Part shown: piece after piece, positions 1 through 8,597 of the stretch | Layout of the letters: each line of letters opens with the position of its first letter | Position numbering within the stretch: position 1 is the first letter of the stretch | Origin: Mantamonas sphyraenae | Lineage: Eukaryota > CRuMs > Mantamonadidae | NCBI GenBank assembly: GCA_026936335.1 | Contig: JAPMXV010000056.1 | Span: forward strand, 124,001-188,000 | Length of the DNA stretch: 64,000 nt | Direction of reading: 5' to 3' | Translations under genes and position numbers: made by a program | The notes under the pieces: model-generated | What the model saw: the letters and a program-made list of their open reading frames with translations, nothing else | Told to the model about the DNA's origin: nothing | Database searches by the model: none

Positions 1-629
1 CTCCTCGTAGTCGTATCCGTAGCCATAGTCGAGCTCTCCACCGTGGTCGACGTATCCCGAAGCTGGTGTGCGTATGTGTGTGTGTGTGCGTGGCAATGGC
101 CAGGTGTCAGCGCGGTGATCAGCAACACTCGGGGTGGTCTCTTTTTTTTGGCGCCAAAATGGCGCGAAAACACAAGCGGGGTTCCCGTGTGCATGAAACA
201 GGGATGCGGGGACGACATACCTCCACCCTCGTCGTCGACAACAAAGTCATCTTCCTCCATGTGTTCGTTGACGATCTTTGTGTATGTGGCTTCGTCGTAC
301 TCGTCGTAGATGCGTGCGCCGTCGTCGTCGTCGTCGGCGAGTGCGTGGGAGCGGGACACGCCACTCTCACGCTGTGCACGCAGGTCGTCGAGGGCACTCT
401 TCTTCTTGCGTCCACGTGCACGGCTGCTGCGGCCACCTTCGATGACGTTGCCCAGATCCAGGCCCTCGGCCTCAATGTCGATTGTTTCCTCTTCCTCGTC
501 CTCCTCGAGCGCCCGCTTCTTCTTGCGATCCTTCTTGCTGGAGCTGCCTCCATCCTCGCTTGCCTCCTTGTGGGCGGCAATCTCCTCTTCGTCCATTTCG
601 TCGTCGAAAAGGTCTTCGTCCGATGGCAT
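1..629 (-). CDS. POLA1: DNA polymerase alpha catalytic subunit, N-terminus (partial)
   Basis: Catalytic subunit of the primase-polymerase complex that starts every nuclear DNA strand; only the N-terminal domain lies in the window and the gene runs off the left edge. Exon 1 is 629-221 (ATG at 629) and exon 2 is 62-1; the intron (donor GTATGT, acceptor CAG) joins in phase 1. The translated part has an acidic start, a basic SRARGRKKSALDDLRAQRES stretch, then IYDEYDEATYTKIV and DDFVVDDEGGASGYVDHGGE. These align with the Pol alpha N-terminal signature (VYEEVDEEQYSKLV ... DDDWIVDDDGIGYVEDGRE). The polymerase and exonuclease-like domains would lie to the left. Identification is by recall of the family motif; the order and spacing of the blocks make it fairly secure. 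Confidence 0.85.
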   Translation of the reverse strand, partial: MPSDEDLFDDEMDEEEIAAHKEASEDGGSSSKKDRKKKRALEEDEEEETIDIEAEGLDLGNVIEGGRSSRARGRKKKSALDDLRAQRESGVSRSHALADDDDDGARIYDEYDEATYTKIVNEHMEEDDFVVDDEGGGMSSPHPCFMHTGTPLVFSRHFGAKKKRPPRVLLITALTPGHCHAHTHTYAHQLRDTSTTVESSTMATDTTTR

Positions 630-854
630 GGTTGTCGCTGGAATTTGGGTGGTTGACCCGGCGGGGTGGTTGTGATGGAGATGAGAATGCGTGGGAAACA
701 GGTGTGGGAGTTGGGGCAGCGGGGTCATGGAAGATGTGCTTGGTTCATTGGGGGATTTTGCGCCAGAGGATGTGTGCTGCTGGTCGGTCAGCAAAACAAA
801 AAGCAAAAAGACCGCTGGGCGCTGGCTGTGCCGCTGTTGCTCGTGGACGTTCGC

Positions 855-1957
855 TCACAGCAGCACACATCCGTCGTCGGAGCCCTTTTGCGGGTTCTCT
901 CCCTTGTCGACGGACTTGATGAGGGCTGTAAACACCTCGTTGACGTTGTCGTTGTGCTTGGCAGAGGTTTCAAAAAACTGGCTCCCCCAGCTCTGAGCCA
1001 GTTCTTCTCCCTCCTCAGTGGACACTTGCCTCATGTTGGAGCCATCCAGATCACTCTTGGTGGCCACGAGCACGACGACGGGCACTGTGCCCGTCAGATC
1101 CAGCAACTTGTCATAAATATTCTGCACCCTGCAGACAAACGGGTACGATGGAGAGAGGTGCAAGCGGCAGGGAGGCGCTTACCAGAGTCAGCATGTGTGT
1201 GGGTGTTGCGACGAGTGCGTGTGTGTCTGCGTGTGTGTAGGGGAAGGGCAAACGCTGGCGAGCCACGCCGGACCTACGTTTCGAACGACGAGGCGCTTCC
1301 CACGGAGTAGCACAGCATGTAGCCGTGCACCCCGTTGGCATATTTGGTCAGAAAGTTGCTATACTCGTCCTGTGTTGTGGCGTGCGAAACGACAGTGAGT
1401 GTGCGGGCGCGTTTTCCTGTCCTGCGAGAGGAGCCTGGAAGCCGGAAGTCGTTGTGGCTCCCGGTTTCTTAACCGCCGAAAGGGGGCCACACCATGCAGC
1501 GAGCGGGTCTCACGTGGAAACGGAGCGTCGGCCAGACAAGGGCCTTCGATCGCAGACCACCGCATGCAAATCAGATGCGTGTGGTTTCTGCGAACGTGCC
1601 AAGAAGCACGGGCACAAAAACGAGTCGGTGGAAATGGCTAAAACCCGGCACACCGCACCCGGCAACTCACCACGCCCGCCGTGTCCACGATCTCTGTGTC
1701 GTATTCTTCCTTGCCCACAGTGATGGTCTTGTGGTAGATATTCTCCACAGACGGGTTGTATGCATCCACAAAGAACTGACGGGTGGGACCCCCCGTCGTG
1801 CCACAGCGTCAGCAGTGCGTTCCAGGGGCGTTGCCGCACGTCACACCGCACTCTCTTGCCTTACCTGCTCCACAAACTGGATGATCAACGAGCTTTTGCC
1901 CACGCCACGGAATCCCAGCACGGCAAACTTTCTCTTTTTGGTGTGTTTGGAGGACAT
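855..1957 (-). CDS. RHEB: Rheb-like small GTPase with divergent switch residues
   Basis: Ras-family GTPase, 187 aa (human Rheb 184). In known systems Rheb activates TORC1 on lysosomal/endomembranes. Four exons: 1957-1865, 1775-1671, 1369-1278, 1128-855; all junctions close in frame. G1 is GFRGVGKSS, carrying the Arg that marks Rheb where Ras has Gly12. Switch I reads YNPSVENIY, G3 reads DTAGVDEYS, G4 reads ATKSDL, G5 is ETSAK. The tail ends CVLL, a CaaX box with Leu last, suggesting geranylgeranylation. Odd points: Ser replaces the switch-I Thr, Val replaces the catalytic Gln at the exon 2/3 junction, and Thr replaces the G4 Asn. The Val codon depends on the GTG|GTGAGT splice choice, which is the only good donor there. 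Confidence 0.88.
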
Positions 1958-2198
1958 GGGAGATGGGAGGAGAGGAGGGAAAGGGTTGGCGAGCCAGTCG
2001 GGGTTCCAGCACGATTCTGTTTGTTTGGCCGATGTGAGGCAATTCCAGGTGGAGGGCCATGGACACGGACACACAGCGATCCATGGCAAAGACCTGAACG
2101 TTGTCGCCCGACCCGACCTGCGCGAGGGGAAGCACACAAACCCAAAAACAACAACTTTCGACCCCCAACATTTGTTTCTGTATCATTCGGCCCCAACA
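1958..2198. promoter_or_regulatory. Divergent promoter region, Rheb / lipase
   Basis: 241 bp between the two start codons with no open frame worth calling. No TATA box is seen; CAACA-rich sequence lies just before the lipase ATG. It must serve both genes. Confidence 0.4.
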
Positions 2199-4612
2199 AT
2201 GACTCAGAACACCCAGACGAACACTCGCACAAGCGCATTGGCTGTGTTCTGCTGCCTGATCCTGCTGGGCAGCGTGGTGGAAGGCGTGAACCTGCGCCTT
2301 AGCGGCAACCCGTCCGCGCCCATCATTGTGGCCTCGTCTCCCGCCGAAGCTGCAGCCAAGGTGGTGGAGCCGCAGGTGCAGGAGGTGGAGGCAGTGGAGG
2401 AGAAGGAGGCTACCGAGGAATCTGCAGCGCCGGCTGAGACTCCTGTGTCCCAGGAGGGCGCAAGCAAGGTTGACGTTCCGCCTGAGCAGCAGCCCGGCCC
2501 ACACAACAAGCTGGCCGCCGAGGTGAGTACAAGGCCTGTGAGCCACGTAGCCGTCTTGCATTCCACGTGCGCATCCCCACCACACCTGCCCCGCCCGTCT
2601 GCGCGCGTACCCCGTCCCTCTGTGTGGCCATGTGCACGCGAAATTTCGTGGCGACGGCGAGCAGGGAGGAAAAATGGGGCCTTTCGTCGGGCGGGCACGT
2701 GGCGGAGAAAAAAAAACGGGTGTTTCCACACAGGGCTTTTTCCGCGTGCAACTGGTTCATGGCCACTCACACTGTACGGCAGAGCGCTGATGATGAGGAT
2801 GAGGATGAGAAGGAGGAGGAGAACGTGCTTTTCGAGTCGGACGATGCCGAGGACGAGGCGTACGACAAATCTGTGGAACCGATGCTGATTGCAGACACAG
2901 ACGACGCCGACGAGGCGGAACAGCTTGCTCTGTTCCAGGCTCTGGAGGGCAACGTGGACATGGAGGACGACGAAGAGGTGCACGACAACGCCATGGATGA
3001 GGACGAGCTTGCGAAGAACAAGCTGGACGGCATCAGCGGCATGTTGGCGTACCTGACGTACAAGGACGACTTCCGCACGGGCAACGCGATCCACTGGGAT
3101 CCCAAGTCTGTGCGTGGACTCAAGGGTCACGACATCTCTGTGGTGGGCCACACGTGGAGCGACAACGGAGCGCAGGTGAACTACGTTGTGTACGACAAAA
3201 CGGACAAGGTGGTGTACATCGTGTTCCGTGGCACAGGCACGGCCGAGAACTGGAAGTACAACTTCCGCATTGGCAAGGTGCCGTGCAGCTTCTGCAGCAA
3301 GACGTGCAAGGGCTGCGAGCTGGGCCAGGGTTTCCAGGAGCTGTTTGAGCAGGTCAAGGACAAGATCCGCGCCGCAGTCAAGACCTTGCCGCACGACATC
3401 CAGTACGTGGTGACGGGTCACTCGCAGGGTGGCGCTCTGGCCACGCTGGAGGCCTACGACCTGGCTGTGAACCAGGGCGTGAAGAAGGTGCGTCTGGTGG
3501 CGCTGGCCGGCCCGCGCGTGGGCAACCCGGCCTTTGCCACAGACTTTAACCGCTACGTGACCGACGCCGTGCGTTACGTGGAGCGCTTCCGCCTGGACAA
3601 GTGCCCCGACCAGGGCTGGTGGGGACGCACCAAGGCCATCCTGAGCGACGTCAACATCTTCCGCAAGTACGTGCAGGGCGACCGCAGCCCCGAGGTGTGG
3701 AGCTCGACTCGCAGCTCGGACGTCGAGGTGCAGGAGGACAACGTGCTGCAGTACGCAGACGACACGGACGACGACAGCAACGTGGAGGGCGTGGACGAGG
3801 ACGAACTGGACGAGCAGGTTTCCGACAGCGACGCCGTGGGCATGGCTTCGCAGCTTGCCCTGAGCACGGCTCGCACGGCTCTGCAGGAGCACGTGTCGTC
3901 GAACCAGGCCATTGGCGAGGCCGTGGACACGCTGCACCAGTTTGTCACGGAGCACAACGAGCACATGGCTGAGCTGCAGGACATGTGGGACCAGGTGAAC
4001 ATGAGCGACGAGGAGCAGGTGATGGACGCGGCCTACGAGACGCGCCGTCGCGTGCGTCGTCGTCGTCGTCGCAACCGCGGTCTCATGTCCAAGGTGTTCA
4101 ACGGCCTGAGCTCGGTCATGCGCCGCCTGCGTGGTCGTCGTGACCGCGCCAGCGCTGGTTCGCGTACCACGGCACGCATGGTGGCCAAGGCGGCCAAGAA
4201 CACGCATCTGGCAGCCGAAACGGCGTCTGCCGTGACCAAGGCGGCCGTGCAAGAGGCTGTGGTTGCCTCGCAGACGAGCGACCAATGGAAGGCCCCCGAG
4301 CCCAAGCGCATCACCTTCCTGGGCATGCCGCCTCTGGAGGCACTCAAGGTTATTGGCGAGTTTGTGGTGACGCTGAAGAAGCGCTACGAGGCGTGGCGTG
4401 ACGAGTACAAGAACAAGCCGTACGTGGAGGGCGTGGACATTGTGTCCACCGTGCCCTACCGCGGCATGGGCTACCGTGGCGTGGGTACCCTCAAGTACCT
4501 GCACTGTGCACGCAGCTGCAACGAGGGTTGCAAGTGCCGTACGCCCATCAACGCTGCTGCGTTCTGCCACGACCCCAAGTACTACGCCGACGACCTGGAC
4601 AAGATCTACTGA
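2199..4612 (+). CDS. Secreted class-3 lipase with large internal insertion
   Basis: Predicted secreted triacylglycerol-lipase-like (lipase 3) alpha/beta hydrolase, 717 aa. Exon 1 (2199-2522) encodes a signal peptide (hydrophobic run LAVFCCLILLGSVVEG) and an acidic Glu/Pro-rich stretch; exon 2 is 2783-4612, joined in phase 0. The oxyanion region VYIVFRGTGT, the nucleophile motif TGHSQGGALAT (Ser about residue 321) and LAGPRVGNPAFA are classic for the family. Candidate Asp is in VDIVSTVPYRGMGYR (about 658) and candidate His in FCHDPKYY (about 703). About 260 residues, acidic then Arg-rich then Ala-rich, separate the Ser half from the Asp/His half. A CSFCSKTCKGC knot precedes the nucleophile. 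Substrate unknown. Confidence 0.85.
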
Positions 4613-4716
4613 GAGGCGGGTGAGAGAGTTTGACATCGAACCGAAATCAACGCACGCGTTTTGTCCAATGGAATCCAGCAATGGGTGCGCATTCTGATTT
4701 GTTGGCCAGCGGTCCC

Positions 4717-6204
4717 TCATTCTTCCTTCTTCTCCTCCTCGTCCTCCAGGTGCTCCAACGCCCAGTCGACATCCTCGAGAAACTGCAGCAGCGTCTTTTT
4801 GTGCGTGCTGTAGGTGATGACGACCGCGCGGTTGATGTACACGCCTGCGACAGTGGTCGGGGAAATGACCACCCGCCTGCGCGAGTTGACGAGCTTGGTG
4901 AAGCGCTTGTTCAGCTCATTGCCTTCCTCCTTGACACGGTAGCAGATGACCGTCAGCTGCGGCTCCATGAGCACCTCCAGGCGCTCGCGGGATCGCAGCT
5001 CGCCCACGAGCCAGTCCACCAAGGCCACCTTCTCCTCAAGGTACTGTTGCCACACTCGCAGACCAAACAGCTTAAAGGGAAGATAGGCTCCAATGCCACG
5101 CGCATTGCGAGAAAGCTCGCACGATTGGTTTTCGGGCTGGTGGAAGTGCATGGCAATGCTGTCGTCGTCCAAGTCCGGCATGTACTCGCCGTAGTGTCTG
5201 TGCGCGTCGAGCAGATGCTTCTTTTCCTTGCACAGCAGGGCACCGATGCCAAAGGGCATGAACGCCCCCTTGTGGGCATCCACGACCACGGAATCGGCTC
5301 GTTCCAAACCCTTCATCTGCTCTTTGCCCTTCTCCGTCAGCATCAGCATGCCTCCGTAGGCCCCGTCGACGTGCAGCCACGCATTGTACTGTGCAGCAAG
5401 GTCCGCCAGAGTGTCCAGGTCGTCCACACTGCCCGTGTTCGTGCTGCCTGCGTTGGCGACAATCATGAACGGTTCGATTCCATTTGCCATGTCCTCCTTC
5501 ATCATGGCCTCCAGAGCCTCCATGTCCATGCGACAACGCTTGTCCACAGGCACTGGGCGGATTTGCCGCTTCAACAAACCCACCAGGCGAGCACTCTTGG
5601 CCACGCAGTGATGGGCCTGGGAACTGAAGTAAAACGCTCCGTTGCATGGCGTGTCATCGCCGTAGCGTACCAGCCGTGCCGTAATAATGGCCTCCATGTT
5701 GCTGATGCTGCCTCCCGAGAGGAAGATGCCTCCCGAGTGCTCTGCGTCGTAGCCGACAATTTGGGCCATCCACTTCAGTGCGTTCTGCTCCATGGTCACC
5801 AGTGCAGGCGAGGCAAACCCTGCGCCTGTGTACCAATTGCTGGACAAACACACCAACTGTGCCAGTGTCGACGACATGATGCCGCCACCGCCAATGTACG
5901 GCAGGTAGCCGGGGGACGAAGGCGTGAGTCCCTTGGATCCGGCCACGTACAGCGACTCTACCAGTGCAGCCAGATCTCCTGTGCCTTCCCATGGGATATC
6001 GTTCTCCATGGTTTCCTCAGCAATGCCCTGGCGCTCCTTGTCAAAGCCCGTGAGCTCCTTCAGGCCGAGTGGCGGTTCTTCAGGAAGATTCCCGTAGAAC
6101 GTGCAAATGCGCTCGCTCACCAGATCCAGCATCTCTTTGAGCTCTTCGGGCGAGTGCTCCAACTCGCGGCATGGGTTGTCAATGTCTACCTTGGTCTTGC
6201 TCAT
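4717..6204 (-). CDS. PLP-dependent group II decarboxylase, bacterial type
   Basis: Single-exon 495-aa enzyme of the group II pyridoxal-phosphate decarboxylase family (glutamate/tyrosine/DOPA decarboxylase fold). Start is the ATG at 6204; the GTG slightly upstream is not used. Visible family features: PYIGGGGIMSSTLAQL substrate loop, FLSGGSISNMEA cofactor-phosphate loop, a His in FYFSSQAHHCV that stacks on PLP, HVDGAYGG with the Asp that binds the pyridine nitrogen, and VVDAHKGAFMPFGIG with the Schiff-base Lys near residue 311. The DAHKG(x)F(x)PFGxG form resembles bacterial members more than animal GAD/DDC, which usually read NPHKW. The true amino-acid substrate cannot be told from sequence. 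Confidence 0.8.
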   Translation of the reverse strand: MSKTKVDIDNPCRELEHSPEELKEMLDLVSERICTFYGNLPEEPPLGLKELTGFDKERQGIAEETMENDIPWEGTGDLAALVESLYVAGSKGLTPSSPGYLPYIGGGGIMSSTLAQLVCLSSNWYTGAGFASPALVTMEQNALKWMAQIVGYDAEHSGGIFLSGGSISNMEAIITARLVRYGDDTPCNGAFYFSSQAHHCVAKSARLVGLLKRQIRPVPVDKRCRMDMEALEAMMKEDMANGIEPFMIVANAGSTNTGSVDDLDTLADLAAQYNAWLHVDGAYGGMLMLTEKGKEQMKGLERADSVVVDAHKGAFMPFGIGALLCKEKKHLLDAHRHYGEYMPDLDDDSIAMHFHQPENQSCELSRNARGIGAYLPFKLFGLRVWQQYLEEKVALVDWLVGELRSRERLEVLMEPQLTVICYRVKEEGNELNKRFTKLVNSRRRVVISPTTVAGVYINRAVVITYSTHKKTLLQFLEDVDWALEHLEDEEEKKEE

Positions 6205-6314
6205 GCGTTGCACTTCTCAATTGAGGTGGACAGGACTGCGGGGAAATGTGCCGGAAACGGCAAAACACAACTTTTTGCGCTCTTCTCGCCGACGAAATTT
6301 GCGCGGACTGCCCC

Positions 6315-8097
6315 TCATTCCACACGACAGTGCCTCTCCAGAACTTCTGAGCGCACCTCAAGATAGCGGACAGGCTGGAGGGCCTGCAGATCGCGTGCCT
6401 TGTCTCGGGGCGCATTGAATAGCTGGTGAACGCCTGCGAGAGAGGTGAACACGAGGTCTGCGGATCGTGTAAAGGCAATACCGGTGCCCTGGTGCACAGA
6501 GTACTTGCCTGTGGCATGCTTGATGCGCTGTACATGCTTCCAGGCCTGTTGTGCGCCCGGATTGGCCCGTTCATACACGTTGACGGTGAGACCGAACGAC
6601 AGTGTGGCCAGCTGTGTGCCACCTGGAGCCATGGCCACTGCCACCAGCGGCGACTCGTCAGCGTCTCCGTCGTTCGTGTGCAGGCGAGCGTGGAAGCGCA
6701 TTGCCGTCGCATTCCAACAGTAGTAGCGCAAGTTGGCTTCGAACGACGTCACAGCAAAGCACGGCGTAAACGCGTTGCTGCTGTCTTTGTTAGCGTCGTC
6801 GCCTTCAGCATGCGCTCCACGCGGCCCTTCCTTCCAGCTGTGTGCATCCCACGCCACCTGCGTCACAAAGTTGTTCTTGTGGCCGGCGTTCCAGTTTTGG
6901 ATGTTGTTTGTCAGCCGCTCAAACTCAACCATGTGCACACGATCACGCAGCGACGCCTCTGCATCCGCATTCACCGCCACTCCGTCGCTTCCGCTGCTGC
7001 GAAAGATCATTGGCGCCGGCACCCAGCGGTTGCGGTCGTCCCGTTCGTACCACTCGACCAGCGTATTCTCCTCCTTGGCCATCTTGTCCACCTCCAGTCG
7101 CTCCAGTGTGGCCATCTTGCTCTGGTCATGTTCTCCTGCTCCTGCTCCCTCTGGGGCTGTGCTGGTCAGTCGCATCACCGAGATGCTTTGGTCGCTGCTT
7201 GCTGCGAGGAGGAAATGGCCCTGCGGCGAGAAGCTCAGCGACACACACCACTTCTGGAACCGCTGTGCCATGATGCTGTGCTGCACAAACTCTCCCTTAT
7301 TCTCGTCCAGCGCGTACAGCGTCAGCACGCCCCGTTCCCACCCGCCCGACGCCACGGCAAACACGGAGCCGCCAAACCCGGATGCAAACTTGACGTCAAA
7401 AACACGCTCTGCACAGCCCATTCCATGAAGGCACACACAATGGGCGATGGTTAGTCTTTTCCCCCATTCACCTCCAACGCGATTCTACTCATCCGCTCCT
7501 TACCCAGGATGCCGCCATACAACTCGTTCTTGGCCGGCCGAGCCGTCGTCGCCGTCCACGACAAGCTCTGCAGGTGCAACCAGCTGCCCTCACTGCTTTG
7601 CGGTGCCTTGTTCTCAAACAGCTCCAGTGTGTAGTCGTCACCAGCCACGGCCAGGAAGCGCCCCGTTGCACTCAGAGCCACTGTACGCAACGGAGACGCC
7701 GTGTTCACCGCCCGGAACATCTGCACCTGCGTGCGATCGTTCGCCCTGTCGATTGTGTGTGTGTGTGTGTGTGTGTCTGCTGTGTGAGCCGCGTTGCCGC
7801 AATTTCTGCTTGTGCTTATGTGTGCATCCATTTTCATTCGTCACCCTACCGAAACACGCCCACCTGGCCGTCGCGTGTGGCAAAGGCGACCAATGCGCCG
7901 TCGTCGGAAAACGAGTGGCCCACCACCATTCCGTGGTCCATGTATGCCTGTGCAGGAGACACAAACACCCGTTGCACAGATGGGTCCACCTCATTCTGCA
8001 TGCTGCTGCCGGATGTGTCCGAGGCAGCACACGCGTGGAGGAGCAGCAAGGCCACAAGCAGCAGCCGCCTCAGCAGGCCACGCGTCGCCGACTTCAT
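6315..8097 (-). CDS. WD40-repeat protein with N-terminal signal peptide
   Basis: About 527 aa from three exons: 8097-7850, 7745-7504 and 7408-6315; phases 2 and 1 close correctly. The first exon begins with basic residues and a strong hydrophobic run (RRLLLVALLLLHACAAS) that looks like a cleaved signal peptide or signal anchor. Degenerate WD/propeller blades follow, for example VVGHSFSDDGALVAFATRDG, VALSATGRFLAVAGDDYTLE, VSLSFSPQGHFLLAASSDQS and VAMAPGGTQLATLSFGLTVN. No KDEL-like tail and no second membrane span are obvious. I do not recognise the orthologue. A propeller apparently directed into the ER or to a membrane is unusual. The first intron carries a TG tract. Confidence 0.65.
7750..7780. 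repeat. TG microsatellite in WD40-gene intron
   Basis: A (TG)n run of about 11 units just upstream of an acceptor on the minus strand (reads CACACA ... CGACAG). Similar tracts sit at about 66-92, 1193-1238, 12760-12790, 13276-13302, 19246-19275 and 36851-36880. Confidence 0.8.
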
Positions 8098-8140
8098 TTT
8101 CGTTGCCTGCCCTCCCGTGCCATGGCCACTGCTGCCCTGA

Positions 8141-8539
8141 CTATGTGCGTTTGGCCGAGGCCATGGCCCGTTGCGCTGCCTTGATGTTGCTGTGCACCCC
8201 TTCCACCTGTGTAGCCACCTTGTTGCTCGTCTCTTGGATTGCCTGAAGTCGCTGCTCCAAGCTGTCCTTGACCCGCAGCTCGTCCGCCACACTCACGTGC
8301 TCCAGCTTCGACCTCTCCAGCTGCATTTCCAGCGCCGCCAACCGTTGCACCAACGCTTCGCCCGCTTCCCCAACCCGTTCGCTGTTGTCGTACCTGTTCA
8401 GTCCCTGCTCCACCTCGTCAAACAGAGCCAGCCCGCTCTCCTCCAGCTCCTCCAACAGCCGCAGCGCACGATCCACATTCAACTCTTCATCCTCACCCTT
8501 GCCACCCGACGATGACGACGACAACGACGCAGACGACAT
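8141..8539 (-). CDS. Small coiled-coil protein, function unknown
   Basis: Single-exon 132-aa protein starting at the ATG at 8539; the longer open frame upstream overlaps the neighbouring MFS gene and is not used. After a Ser/Gly-rich start, about residues 20-125 form an almost uninterrupted helical, heptad-like sequence (for example ALRLLEELEESGLALFDEVE and QRLAALEMQLERSKLEHVSV). No catalytic motif, signal peptide or membrane span. Size and pattern would suit a subunit of a small coiled-coil complex such as the BLOC-1/BORC or kinetochore families, but no signature supports a particular one. It sits 44 bp from the WD40 gene and 58 bp from the MFS gene, all on the minus strand. Confidence 0.5.
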   Translation of the reverse strand: MSSASLSSSSSGGKGEDEELNVDRALRLLEELEESGLALFDEVEQGLNRYDNSERVGEAGEALVQRLAALEMQLERSKLEHVSVADELRVKDSLEQRLQAIQETSNKVATQVEGVHSNIKAAQRAMASAKRT

Positions 8540-8597
8540 GGACAGCCCCAAAAAAGCAAAGGTTTGGCTCACACGACGTGCTGCATTGTGCTGTCCT

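Noticed and set aside
1359-1723. Overlapping small frames on both strands at 1.36-1.72 kb
   Set aside because: This is the Rheb exon 2/3 region and the intron 1370-1670; the GTPase frame explains the coding parts.
2204-4720. 838-codon open frame on the minus strand opposite the lipase gene
   Set aside because: Composition is His/Val/Leu-rich as expected for the complement of GC-rich coding sequence; no motif, and the plus-strand frame has full lipase motifs and a spliced signal peptide.
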